DNA from: Pleodorina starrii
Taxonomy: Eukaryota; Chlorophyta; Chlorophyceae; Chlamydomonadales; Volvocaceae
NCBI GenBank assembly: GCA_030267565.1
Contig: BRXU01000023.1
Location: 1-64,000 of the forward strand
Length of the DNA stretch: 64,000 nucleotides
Direction of reading: 5' to 3'
Below, in pieces: positions 34,703-46,370 of the stretch. Numbering within the stretch: position 1 is the first letter of the stretch; every line of letters starts with the position of its first letter. The position numbers were made by a program, and so were the translations under genes. The notes under the pieces are model-generated. The model was not told the DNA's origin. It saw nothing but the letters and a program-made list of their open reading frames with translations, and ran no database searches.

Positions 34703-37158
34703 TCAACGCTTCACAGGGTAGTCCTGCGTCCACGTTTCGTTAAAGAGGCACGTCGTGAAGTTTTGTGGCCTGTACCTGTGCTTAAGTACGACCCGGCACA
34801 ACTGGCAGCGCGAATGCGGCTGGCGCACGTGCGACCGTTCGGTCATGGCCAGGAACGACGGCGAAAGCTCCTCCCATTTGCGGTACTTCCACGCTAGCTT
34901 GGCCTCGTACGCGGCCTTGTCGTTTGCCAGCCGCTCCAACTCCTGCTCATGGGTAAAGGGCACAGAGAGACGCTCATGCCTTGCTCAAACCTCGCTGTCC
35001 GCGTGGCGAGGACGGCGGCAACACCGCAACAGGTGCGCAACAGTGTCGCCAACGTCCAACAGTTTACGGTAACAAGCCCATTGCCCTATCCGTGCCACGT
35101 TACCGGATTGCTACAAGCAGAGCCTATTTAAAATGGGACCACATACGCTGTCGATGGCACGGCCGTACTGTTTGACAATGACGACGAGCACAATGCTACA
35201 CGCTTCGGCCCTCCTGCCCACCGTCATCAAGGCCTCCGGTGACCCAAGCTTGCTGTAGTCAATGATAGCTTCGGGATCGGGAAGAAACTCGCCCACGTTA
35301 TGTGGTCCCAGGTACACCGGGACGCAACCCGCCTCAAGGGCCTGGCGGCGTCAGGCAGCATCAGGCAAAACGGTTGTAGCGTGGACCGCGGTGGGTTGAC
35401 CCGCTGATTTACTTCTGCAGTGGACAGACCAGCTGCTGGCGCCAACAGGACGGGGCCGCCTGCTTTACGACCTAGACCACGGGCATACAAGTTGAAGGAC
35501 GCGCCTACCCAATCTGGACTCACACTCCGCGTCAGATCTATCATCTGTGCACTTTTATGCCACCGCACCTGCCACAGCTTCTCGGTTATGTAGTCCTTAG
35601 TAATGGAGTTCTCCATGGCCACGCAAAACTTATAACCGCGAATGAGCTCCACCTTATCGAAGGAATGGTCAGACACCTGTCAGGACACGGAGGGGTGCGG
35701 TGCGCCGCGGCGCAAGGGGGGTGGGGGCTTGTGTTTCAGGTAACAATGGATCACACGACGGGTAAGGCGCCTGGACTGAGTCAAGAGATTCCTTTCGGGT
35801 GTATGCCGGACCCGATCCAGGTGTGACCGAAACTCAAAACGCGGATGAGGTCTCACACGAGAGCGCTCCCAGTGTATGTTGCAGCATGAAGTGGTCTTGT
35901 CTACACGCCGCTTCCATGCTCCAGCAACCGACAAACATGCGCGCGCTCGATGCCCTGGCGCGTCCCGAGAAGGTACAATAACCGTGCGGCTAACGGAAGG
36001 CAAGGGGATCCCCAGCAGGCCGGGGATGCAAATACCCAGCCGGCAACCAGTCACGGAAGTGCAGGCTCCGTGCCACTGATCTTACCGGCATGTTGCGATC
36101 GCAATGGCCCCAGCTGTGCGTTGGAACAATTTGATTCTTCATGCCGATGACCTGCGAAACAGCAACGGGTTGCAATCGGCTTGCTTTACGCCGATCCACC
36201 GTGAACGCAGCAGACACAGCCGAGAACGGCAGTAGCCCGCCGCGGACCTTACCTTCTTCATAATTTCCGATCTCCCGCTTTTTGCGCCGCAGTTACTGTT
36301 TACATAGGCCAGGGCGGTTTTTTTCTCCTCGAATGACCTAGGCGGCTTGAAGAGTGCGGCAACCTGCGCACAGGCTATAAGCCGTCATGAGCCGCCCGCC
36401 GGGCCACACAGGTACCTGACCGTGGCACAACCCCAGCCTGCCCTAAAGTCATAATGCAGGTGGGTAGTAGTCCTTGGGGAGGGACAGTGAGTCCTCGCAG
36501 CACCGCTGACTTCAGCGCCGCTATGGCCTGGCTGATAGGGCCTATTGCCCCCCCCCTCTCTTTCTCATCCCCCAGCCCAAACCACCAAACCCCGGCGGAC
36601 CTGCTGGGCATTGTAATCGAAGTAAAACACAGGCACTTGTGAGCAGGTCCTGTAAGAGGATTCGATGTCGAAGAATTTCATGAAATCCTTGTTGTCCAGG
36701 GCCGGGTAGTACTCGGAGGATTCCATGCTCATGCCTATGAACAGTTGCTTCGGGTGCCGTTTATCCATCTTGCTCTCTCCACCCATCGACGGAATATGGT
36801 ACCAAAGCGCATCTGCGGTTGCCGGGTCGATGGCTGCGCCGTAGCGACAGTTAATTACGGTGTTGCCGATCGTGCAGTTCGGCTGGAGCCCCTCAAAGTC
36901 GCTGCCAAAAAAATGCCCTGTCTGCACGCCGATGTTCACGTCCTCGACAGGTTTAAAGTGGTACACCTCCAAGTCTTCGCCTGCTTTTTGTCGTTGCGCG
37001 TCTCCGGGTCCGCCAGCACGACCAAGGACCGCCGCTGTTGACCCGTCATACTTAATCTGTATCCGGTTCGCCTGTTGAATATGCTCTCGAAAGTTGAGGA
37101 AGCCCACAGTCCCAAGGAAAACCCCAACAAAAAGACCAAGGTTATTGATGTTTTTCAT
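34703..37158 (-). CDS. GT10 alpha-1,3-fucosyltransferase-like protein
   Basis: Six exons (36601-37158, 36253-36363, 36086-36151, 35569-35676, 35222-35341, 34703-34942) give 400 aa, a normal length for GT10. A short signal anchor (GLFVGVFLGTVGFL, about 8-21) marks a type II Golgi protein. The first exon contains ALWYHIPSM, KQLFIGMSMESSEYYPAL and MKFFDIESSYRTCSQVPVFY, corresponding to the 'M(E/N)SP...F(D/N)..MSYR.DSD' part of the family. The catalytic half has NSNCGAKSGRSEIM (208-221), RGYKFCVAMENS (258-269), TKDYITEKLWQALEAG (about 271-286) and VPVYLGPHNVGEFLP, the GDP-fucose-binding signature. The C-terminal 80 residues continue LERLANDKAAYEAKLAWKYR and end with a Cys-rich patch (CQLC). Expected reaction: fucose transfer from GDP-fucose to an N-glycan or wall glycoprotein; linkage is inferred. 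The donor of intron 1 is an unusual GTCCGC but is fixed by the phase of exon 2. Confidence 0.88.
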
Positions 37159-39089
37159 CGCCCTCGCTATGCAAAAAATAAATAAGTGATCACGAATATT
37201 AAACTCTACGCAGCTAACCGCATTGAAACAAGCTATTCAGGGACAATCACGGCGCGTCCGAGTTCTGTTAACAGCATGTTGAAATGCTGCAAAGGTTCGC
37301 AGCGTATGTATTGGGGTGCTTGCAAGTATGCGGAAGTTCCCAAAAGCACAACCGATTGATTTGCGGTGCATCTGATACACGCTGTATGATCATACCGTAC
37401 GATAGTTCGTTGTCTTCAAGCTTTATGAACACCGTTGTCATCGCAATTATGAGTACCTGCGCAGCTACGGCACCTGTCAACAACGGACTACTATGCGTTT
37501 ACACCCTGCTGGGTAAAAGAATGGCCAGTTACGCTCAAAGGCGTGCGCTGTAAGTGCCCTTGGTCAGGCAGTTTCAAGCCAGCCTGCATCAGCCCGTACG
37601 GCGGCGCGCTGCTTTACCGAAAGATGTCTGCAGGCAGCTCTCGATGCAACGTGCAGACGTACCAAACTTTTGGATCTTGGGTTAAGTCCCCCCAAGAGGC
37701 GGCTTCGGGAGGGGCGTGAGGCTGCCGGGGGCGGGCCCACTCTGGGCCACCGACGGAGCCTGCTTGAGGTCGGTGCTCCATAGTTGGTACGCAACTGGCC
37801 TCGTGCAGTGAACACCTGAGACCGCATCAGGTACGTCTGTCGGCCGCTAGCAGTAGCTAAGAAGAGTCGAGCGACTTACGACAAACCGTCCCGCAAACCA
37901 CTGCTTACTGACTCGGAGTTGACCGGCACGGACCGGAGAAGCTTCCGTTTCCAGGGAAGGCCTCAGGCAAACTGGCCTCATCCCCTGCTGGCTAACGGAT
38001 ACGCTCCCTAATCAACGTTGCAAGCCGCAAGTCGCAATTCAACGTGCACGATTGAAGTCGCGCGCGCCTCCTCGCGTGCAACGCAACGCTACGCTACGGC
38101 CGTCTACGGCAGCCCCTGGCAGCCCGCGCCCCAAAGGGCGCGCGCTTGTACGCTGTAAAACAAGCTCAATAGCCCTTAACAAATTCTATTACAATCAAAC
38201 GACATTAGTGTATGTATCATAGGGACAAACTATGAGGGGAAAACTGGTTGTTGGTCGCCAAGCCGCAAATGCACGCACCAGCGCCCCACCAGCTGACTAG
38301 GTTCGATTGCGCCTCGAATCACTCGCGATGAAACTGCCCGAAACCACGTTGTAAACTCCACCCGTACGGATTTTTTTCTCCGCCCTTTTTCCGGCTTCAA
38401 GGGAGCCGACAAGGCCGACACACCTTGTCGCTAGTTGACACAGGGAATTGAAGTCCAACGCTTGTATCCTTACAACGCCGGACAATGCATGTACTCCTCC
38501 GACCTGTTCCGAGAGATTTTTTCCGGGTTGACGACGTGCACCACCGTGGCGCTCCCAGCGGTACATAAACCGCGCAAGTGTCAATCCTCTACGTCTCAAT
38601 CCGCTGCAACTGCATTCGAAGCAATTAGCCAACACAAATATCGAATGCGCCCCTAGCCGCCTTTCCCCCCGGCCCATAAGCTCTGGCAACGCGCCAACGC
38701 CCATGCGCGACGCTGTTTCAATATCCAACAATTAAACGAGTCTGCACTTACGGTACTTGTCAAGATCACAACAGTTACTTCTAGGTTCAATCATGTTCCA
38801 TTTTCACTCCTGGTCCCGCCGTACGTTTCCACTCTTATTTCGTATCCTTTTCCTAAACAGATGTGTTACATCTCATCAACATGGGGCACTAATTATTCTA
38901 ATGTCAAAGCTGTTACTGTCCTTATCATTAGGGAGAACGACTTCCCTGTGAACGCGTATTACAAATTCGGAAGGACCCAATGATTTGTATTTTATAAGCG
39001 TTGTGATCGCAACCACTAGCGTCTGTGATATTACCTCAGGACGCACCTGAAAGCAATGCCGAGGCTGTCTTGACGCGACAGACCTCGTG
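37159..39089. promoter_or_regulatory. 1.9-kb divergent region between GT10 and GT71 genes
   Basis: The two glycosyltransferase genes start on opposite strands 1,931 bp apart. No coding exon is supported between them; minus-strand frames at 37564-37827 and 38297-38731 have no motif or phase-consistent splice partners. The interval is patchy in composition, with GC-rich parts (about 38060-38150) between AT-rich parts (about 37150-37200 and 38160-38230). It should contain both promoters and 5' UTRs, possibly with 5' UTR introns. Confidence 0.45.
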
Positions 39090-42000
39090 ATGGCCCTCCG
39101 CTACCGGCGGCTTTCATTACGCCTAGGGCTTATCATTATATTATGCGTACCCACGCTGTTTATATTCCTCTTAGGCTGGCGTCAAGCCGTCCAGCACCAC
39201 CTGGAGAACGGCCGACTGGTCGGGGCGGAACCTGTTGGCTGGTCGGGGCCAAAGTGTCTTGGATGGAAGGCGACCTTTGGCTGCATTCCCCTTGGGTAAG
39301 CGCGGCGCTCACAAGGATGGGTGAAGTGGTCGTAGTCGCATAATTCCCCATGATTAAGCAAGCACTATACTGTTTTGACGGCAACCATAACAGGATTTGT
39401 TTGCCAGCGAAGGTCCACAATTTAGATAGCATCAGCAGCCGGCCAACAGGCAGGCCAGCGTGTATGCTTAGCGATCCGTGGCAAATGGGCCAACGATGCG
39501 CGTAGTATCTGTGACTCTGTAAAAGCTCAAACGTCGTGGCAGGACTAAGCAAGGATTATGATGTTCACGAGAACATTTCCCCGTTGTCCGGTCTTCCCGT
39601 TTAGGCGACATAGAATGTTGCGCACTTCAGCAAAAGGAAAATGCACCTGGTCGGCGCTACCAATCTACGAAGTGTATGCCAATCGCTCGCAGAACGCCCT
39701 GTGCTAACGTACCGATTTGCGCCGCAGGCCACGGCTGCCGGCCGCAGATAGGACCTGCACCCAGGAGACCGGCGGGGAGTCTGGCTATTGCTTGTGTGAA
39801 GGAAACATAACCGTGGCAAGGTACGCTAGTTGCTCTGCAAGGGCAAGCTCTCAGGACGTGTACGAGTGTGTGTGTATGTGTCTCGTAACAACTTATGCCG
39901 TCAGAGAGCAATTGGGTTTGCCAGTCAAGGGAGTGCAGGGGTGTGAAAGCTACGAAAGGTCAGCCGGCATTCGCGCATTCCTGTTGCACACCGTACGACA
40001 TCGTTGCGGGGTCGACTTTGTTACCCTCGGACAAATTCATCGGCTGTTGCGGCGGCAGCTTCCTCCCCTACCTCCAAAAGCTGCCATACACATTAACTAG
40101 CCAGACGACGAGCATCTTTCCATGAGCCATGCACCGCCATTTTACCAATGTCGCGGGTCCTTCACTCATGAAACCCTGCAGGATGTTTTGCGGCCCGCAC
40201 CGATTCCGCTGCCAGGATGAGTGTGCAAAGCTGGGCCACAGCATGGCAGACGCGCAGCCGCTGCCCAAACCGCTCGTCTGCGGGCTGGCTGACCGGTACG
40301 ACTTGGCGGAGCTGCTTCCGGCCTGGGTGGCATCCAGAAGCTCAGCGACAGCCAGCGTGCGCAAGCTGGGAAGCGTGGAGCCTTCTGGCGCAGCTCGCGG
40401 CGACAGCAGCGGCGGCGGCGCCTTTGCTGCGGAGCGTGGACCTCGATCCTGGGACGCCGAAGGCAGCGACAGTGGGGGGCTTTCCCCATCCTCCAGTTGG
40501 GTGTGGGATGAGGTGGACGATGTGATGCATCAGCATGGTAAGTAGGTAAGCAGGTGCTTGCCTAGGGACTTCGGGTCCTTGGGATCAGGGAAACCGGAGA
40601 GCCGGTTTACGGCTTAGGGCACCCAAGCCAGTTTAAGACTCTGGGCTTTCGAACACGCGGAGCCAACGTGACAGCTCCGGTTGGCCATCATAGGTGGTTG
40701 GGAGAGGTGACAGTGAGACAAGCCGAAGCTCAGGCCTGCTGGGCTCGGGGCGGCTGGGAAATGGGAGCGCGAGCCGCGCAAGGCTTGGGGCGGATGGGTG
40801 CGGGAACGTGGGAATGCGAGCCGCGGCAAGGTTCAGGCCGGCAGGGTGCGGGGCGGCAGGGAAATGGGAATGCGGGCCGCGTCAAGCTCAGGCCGGCAGG
40901 GTGCGGGGCGGCTGGGAAATGAGCCAGGGAAGCTGGCTAGGGTGCTCAGTGCACGTGAATCGAGCAATGAAGGGATTCGCGGGATGATGCATGGTTGAGA
41001 GCTTTTGAGGAAGGGCGCCAGATGGCGCTTTGAGGGTTCGTGGGCGCAAGGAAAGCCTCGGAGCGTTTTACACTGTCACCCAGGCATTAAAAGACAGTAA
41101 AAGGAGTGGTCGGATATGCACGGTACAAAGCGTGCGGGGTATGCGGGTTTGCGTCTCATGTATTTGCCATGGATCAACGTTGCCGGGTTGCGTCCCAGGC
41201 GAGCCTACACCGGCCAAAGCAAACCCCCGTTTGACAAACGGCAAAGCGCATCTCGGCAATCTAGCGGTTGCTCAATTTGAGACGTAAACGCGTGCAATTA
41301 GACATGCAAAGCCAGCTCAGCACGCCATTCCACGCTTGCTGTGAGGTCCTACACTCGCCCAATTGCTGCCCCTCCCCACCCAACACACGGTTCTGCCTAT
41401 GTAAGCGCGTGTCGGGCTGCCCACCCGCCGTCCCGTGATGCAGGTCCAGGCATCGGGGTCATCCCGGGTCCGCGGATAGACAATGTCGATTGGGTGCTGG
41501 AAGGCCGCCGCATGAAGCGAGCGCAGGTGGACAGGCTTGCAGCAGCCGTCGCAGGGCTGCTCAGGGATCTGCCCCCCTACCCGGACGCGAATGCCATGGC
41601 CGCGGCGGGGATGGCCGCGGGCGAAGGCGATGCGGGTGGCGCGACATTCAGCGGCAACTGGTCGGCGCTGGGCAAGTCCTCGGCAGTGTTCTCGGGGCGA
41701 GGAGTGGTCATGGTGGGTGGCGGAATGCACTACCTGACGCCCGCCTGGGTCAACCTCCATCTGCTGCGCCGAACAGGTGCGGGCCTGCAACACAGATTTG
41801 AGCAGGCGGTGTTGGGGCGGGCGGGGCAAGACCTTGAGACCGCTGCTGTTGCGGGCTTGCTCGTGCATCCGCTGAAGGTTCAGGGGTCAGGCAGACGAGT
41901 GATGTAGACGACGTGTCGGCGCACGGCGAGGCCGTGACCGCGGAGGGCCTCACCCGCCGGAAGCTAACCGCTACATCCCTGAGCGATGTCTATCATGACG

Positions 42001-45000
42001 CCACGCAGACTTGGCAGCAGCTACTCGATATGCCTCCAGCGTGCATGTTCCCTTCTTTCTGACCACCTCCTGTTCGTCACAACCCGTCATCTCCCTTCCC
42101 GGTCCCCGCCTCGTGCACGTCTGCTCCTTCGCCCTGCGCATTTCGGGGTAGTTACCGGCATGTGTACTTCCACCCACCCACCCTGTGCACGGCTGCCAAC
42201 ATGCCCCCAGGCTGCACGCTGCCCGTGGAGCTGTGGTTCCCAGTGGAGGAGTTCCCCACTCCGGCGGTGGAGGCGGCCCTGCAGGACCTGGGGGTCACCT
42301 CGCGTCGCCTCTCCGCCCGTGACCTGCCTCAGACGGGGTATGGGGTCAAGGTCGCTGCGCTGCTGCTCAGCAGCTTCCAGGAGGTGGGAGCGGGTTCAGA
42401 TGTCTCGGGGGCAGGGTATTCGGTTTGGTACGCACACGTGAGCCAAGCACGAAAACCCGGTCTGAGCGTGTAGTAGGCAAGTAGCAGCTTGAACAGCCCA
42501 CGTGGAGAGACCTGGCAGGGTGATAGGGCCAAAGAGGCGCATCGCATTTTGAACGCCCCACGGAAACCCCGCGAACGATGGTGGCCATGGGTTTGCTGCT
42601 TTTAGCTGTCCCCAACAGCCAAGGTGCTCGTGCCACGGTGTGCAGGCCGTGATCCAGGGTTGCGCACATGGGCCCTAGGTGCATGGAGCCAGGGAAGACG
42701 CGTAACCCGAGTTTGGTATTACCCCGCTCCGATAGCCCAAAAGATATGAATGCTGTGGCCAGTCCTGGCTACAGTTGAGTAAACCCTTGTCGACCTGAGA
42801 CTTGGGTGCTTGCGTGCACGTGGTCCTCTAAGGCATGGCCTAATGAATGCGCCCTGCGTCACTGACCTGCCTGCCTTGTGCAACGAATGCCACTACAGGT
42901 GCTCCTCCTGGACAGCGACAACGGGGTGCTCAGGGATCCGACCTACCTGTTCGAATCGGAACCCTACATCTCCACGGGCGCCCTGTTGTGGCCGGACTAT
43001 TGGGATCGTACTGCAGCGCCCGAGGTGCGGTGGGTCAAGCCCTGTGTTAGTGTGAGCACGGCAGGACGGCAGCAGGGTGAGGTTGGATTGCCGGAGAGCT
43101 ATGGCAGCACATACGCCGCTGCGCACTTGTGGTTTGCATCTCTTGCAGTGGGTGAAGGAAGCCTGCCAAGCGGCCCGGGTTGTAGCCACGGCTGCACGGC
43201 CGTGCAAAAGCAAGCTGGCCGGGGGGGACCTGCCCGACGCCACCGCACGAAGCAGCCGATTTTCCGTGTCAACGCCAGGGCAATACCAACTCGTCTTAAT
43301 TTTCCTGTTTGACACGGGTGCCCGCCCTCCATCCATCCACCTGGCAGATCACCCGCATCCTGAACATCCCTGCCTCACAAATGCCCAGCGGCACATTTGA
43401 GAGCGGGCAGATGGTGATCGACAAGGCCAGGTGTGCAGGAGTCACTGCCTTCGGGGGCCGGATGTACTTACGGGCCCACCAGAGGTCGGCATTCCGCACT
43501 TGCTTGGGATCATCACGTGGCCCCCCGTGGCTCCAGGCTACCCTTCACAGGGCTTTCGACCCATGGCTGGGAAGGATTTGTGGGCAGGTGGTAGGGGCTA
43601 GGACAAGACGGCTTTTCTGTGGGGTTTGCTTTACGTACAACCTGGTACTCAATGGTTTGTGCAACCAAGAACCTCATTGGCTACACGCATTACTTGCAGC
43701 GACCAATCCGTGCGTGGCTGTAGGCACTGGCGTGGTCTACTGGTGGCTGCCTACATGAACTTCTACGGCAGCACATTCTCGGAGCTCCTGTCCTGCTACA
43801 TTGGCAAGGTGTGCGGGTGGTGCTGATTGTGCTAAGAGGGCCTACCAGCTGTTACTCAGCTTTGGCGTACTCAATCCAGCTTGGCAAGCAGTTTGTGTTG
43901 GGAAAAGCCATTCTGTCACAGCAGTTGTGTTGCTTGTGGGCCACACGTTTCTATAGCATTTCTAGGCTAACAACACCCTGCCCCCAATCAATTGCCCGGG
44001 CTGCCGTCGCCACAAGGGTAATTAATGTCCCCTGCCCGCATTTCGCTTGTATCCTGTTGAGAACAGGGCGACAAGGAGACATTCGCTTACGGCATGCTTG
44101 CGGCTGGGGAGCCCATGTGGGTTTCGCCTGTGAAGCCTGGAAGTGCTGGTGTGGTATCAGAGCTGTGCTCACCTGTCCCAGACCGGGTACAGAGCTGCCG
44201 GGAACAGTACCTGGGCAACACGATGGTGCAATATGGGCCCGATGGTAAGGCTTGTTTTAAGGGTTAGCAATCACCGTATTAGGGCATATGGCTTGGAACC
44301 ACTGCTGAGCACACTCGATAGCTCATCTCGATGGCTTGCACGTTTGAAATGTCTCCGCCGCTGTCGGTTTGCACTAGGTTTCTGCCTTGTTTCGAAGCAC
44401 GAATCCACCGTATTGGGCTGCGTGATGTTGCCCTTTCCAGGTGGGATACTCTTTTTCCATGCGAACTACCACAAATGGGACTTAGCACTCCCCGACTCCT
44501 TCGAACATGGCTGGAACCGCCGGTGGCAAGTACTCCAGCCATCCGGGAGGGATGTCGCTGAAGTCATCTACGGCAACACAGGGTAAGAACGGGATTTTAC
44601 TACTTCACTTCCGAAAGTGCGACGCGGCGTAGCCAGAACAAAAGGCATCCAGCGCGTTGTCGGGCTTACAGCTGACTTGATATGGGTGGGCGGTGGGGGT
44701 ATGGCATGTGTACCTTACAATTGGTTTCATCGGTTGGCAGAGAGTCCCTTGAAATGTATCACAGGGGGGTGTTTGCGTGCTACTGCACCTGATTTGTAAC
44801 CGCTGACGATGCGTGTTAATGACCGCCAACCAATTCCAAATGATGCAGGTATGATGTCGAACACTTCGTCTATCGTGTCCTCCGTGGATTCCGGTGTGCA
44901 TCATGGTTTGAGTCGTACCATGCTGCACGGGTGAGCGTCGGCGAAGCTGCTCTTCCGTCCCTGGATGGATTTCATCCACTTCCAGACTTCATCACGTTTC

Positions 45001-45386
45001 GCGACTTCTACAGGTTAGTGCCAAAGCAAAAAGCAAACTACTACGGTAATGCATGTTTCCAATGCCCGATGTAGCCTTGCTCAGTGCCAGTCCGCTTGCA
45101 AGCAAGCAGAACAGGCCAAGTCCACGACCTGTGCAGGTGCCCAAGGGAACAAAGCTGGAAGCACTTTCATTGCAAACTTGCCCAAACAATGCCTTCCTGT
45201 CCTCCCGTTTGCAGGAAAGGGTGGACGGGTAACTTCGAGGACCTTGCACATCCACCACTGTCGCTCGGGGATCGACTTGTTTCATGGTACCGTGGAAAGC
45301 CCTGGTGGTGGTTGCGGCCATGGGGCCGCAGGCTCTGTCGTTGGCGCAAGAAACTGCTTCCCGCCCGATTGCGGTGTCGAAGATGA
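39090..45386 (+). CDS. GT71/MNN1-like alpha-mannosyltransferase (Mannosyltransferase_putative family)
   Basis: Twelve phase-consistent exons (39090-39295, 39728-39820, 40182-40537, 41444-41776, 42211-42383, 42899-43024, 43348-43430, 43724-43808, 44067-44244, 44441-44582, 44849-45013, 45215-45386) give 703 aa. A basic N-terminus and one hydrophobic helix ([19 protein letters not shown], about 12-30) mark a type II Golgi enzyme. A Cys-rich stem follows ([40 protein letters not shown], about 55-130), EGF-like in spacing, then a low-complexity linker. The catalytic part has [48 protein letters not shown] with a DxD-type DSD at about 392-394, [31 protein letters not shown] and [13 protein letters not shown]; these are the hallmarks of the yeast Mnn1 family. 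The donor is expected to be GDP-mannose, but algal members may use other sugars. A minisatellite sits in intron 3. Confidence 0.9.
40728..40925. repeat. 55-bp minisatellite in intron 3 of the GT71 gene
   Basis: Four imperfect units: 40728-40782 (55 bp), 40783-40830 (48 bp, internally shortened), 40831-40885 (55 bp) and 40886-40925 (partial). The consensus includes GGCAGGGTGCGGGGCGGCTG followed by GGAAATGGGAATGCGAGCCG. It is non-coding in the chosen gene model. Confidence 0.85.
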
Positions 45387-45907
45387 GGGCCATCTTTCGG
45401 ACAATTTTCTGTTTGGGACCCAAACTATGTCAATGAGGGGGATGGGGCTCTTGGTATGGTTTGGGAGGACGCGGTGACTGTGAGCACAAGAGCTTAAGCG
45501 ACGCACGTGGCTGGTGTAGATGTGGAGGTGTAGAAACGGCCTGTTGCCGTCGGTTGGCAGGAGCGGTGGCATGTCTGCGTGTGTGTTTATGCTTGTACAC
45601 GCAGACAGGGCACGAGGGTGTACCCCCGAAGAACCGATGACATACTGATATCTTCATTCTTTGTCTATAACTGTTTGCGAGCGAAATTGTTTCCTTGCGA
45701 GGTCCGGGCAATTTCTTTTTTTGTTGCGAGGCGACGGTCCGAATTTTCAACGACGGGCGGACTGTTGATCAACTCACGAGCGGCCTTACCTGTTTGAACA
45801 GTTTGTGAGCGAACTCTTTTGCGTCCGTCCTCAATCTGCGCTGAAATGGGAAGCTGTAGGCGCAATTCCACACGTTTCCGCACGCAGGGTTCGATCGTTA
45901 CAAGGGG

Positions 45908-45945
45908 AACCGGCTGTCATACCGGTTGCTAGCCGTACAGGCTAG
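45908..45945. repeat. Pair of adjacent 6-bp-arm hairpins
   Basis: AACCGG (45908-45913) pairs with CCGGTT (45922-45927) over an 8-nt loop. CTAGCC (45929-45934) pairs with GGCTAG (45940-45945) over a 5-nt loop. Two tight hairpins one base apart are unlikely to be random, but no function is known. Confidence 0.5.
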
Positions 45946-46338
45946 ACAGACTGTTCATCCTACCCCAGGGGCACCCGCGAAGGGGAGCCTAAAGCAAAGC
46001 CACCAAGGCCCACCAGCACCAAGCCCGCACGATGCACGAAGCGTGAACGAATCATGTCACACGTCCCCAGAATCCCGAGGGTGGGAAGAATGATGTGTCC
46101 GCCACCGAGAGGCAGCGAGCGGAGCACCGGAGACAGGAAGCGCCGACCGAGCCCCGGGAGAAAAACGCGCAAGTAGATAGCTCCCAGCTGAGCACCTGGA
46201 CTGGAGCCGCCTACCAAGCTCCTGGACAAACGCAAGGGTGCAGCCGAATCAGCACCTAAGATTACACCAGGACATCGCGACCTGGTAAACGTCGGGCCAT
46301 TGTAAGAACGCATCCTGATTATTAAACGGGCGCCCCCT

Positions 46339-46370
46339 GTTGCAGCGTCCCCCTTATGGGACGCTGCAAC
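46339..46370. repeat. Perfect 13-bp inverted repeat with 6-nt loop
   Basis: GTTGCAGCGTCCC (46339-46351) is followed by CCTTAT and then its exact reverse complement (46358-46370). It is the strongest hairpin seen outside the repeats. It could act as a bidirectional transcription barrier, an RNA structure or a mobile-element terminus. It is not in a supported gene. Confidence 0.75.

Noticed and set aside
38280..38350. Possible tRNA because of GGTTCGATTGC and CGAATC
   Set aside because: No acceptor stem, anticodon arm or A box could be laid out. Similar GGTTCGA words at 45890 also fail.
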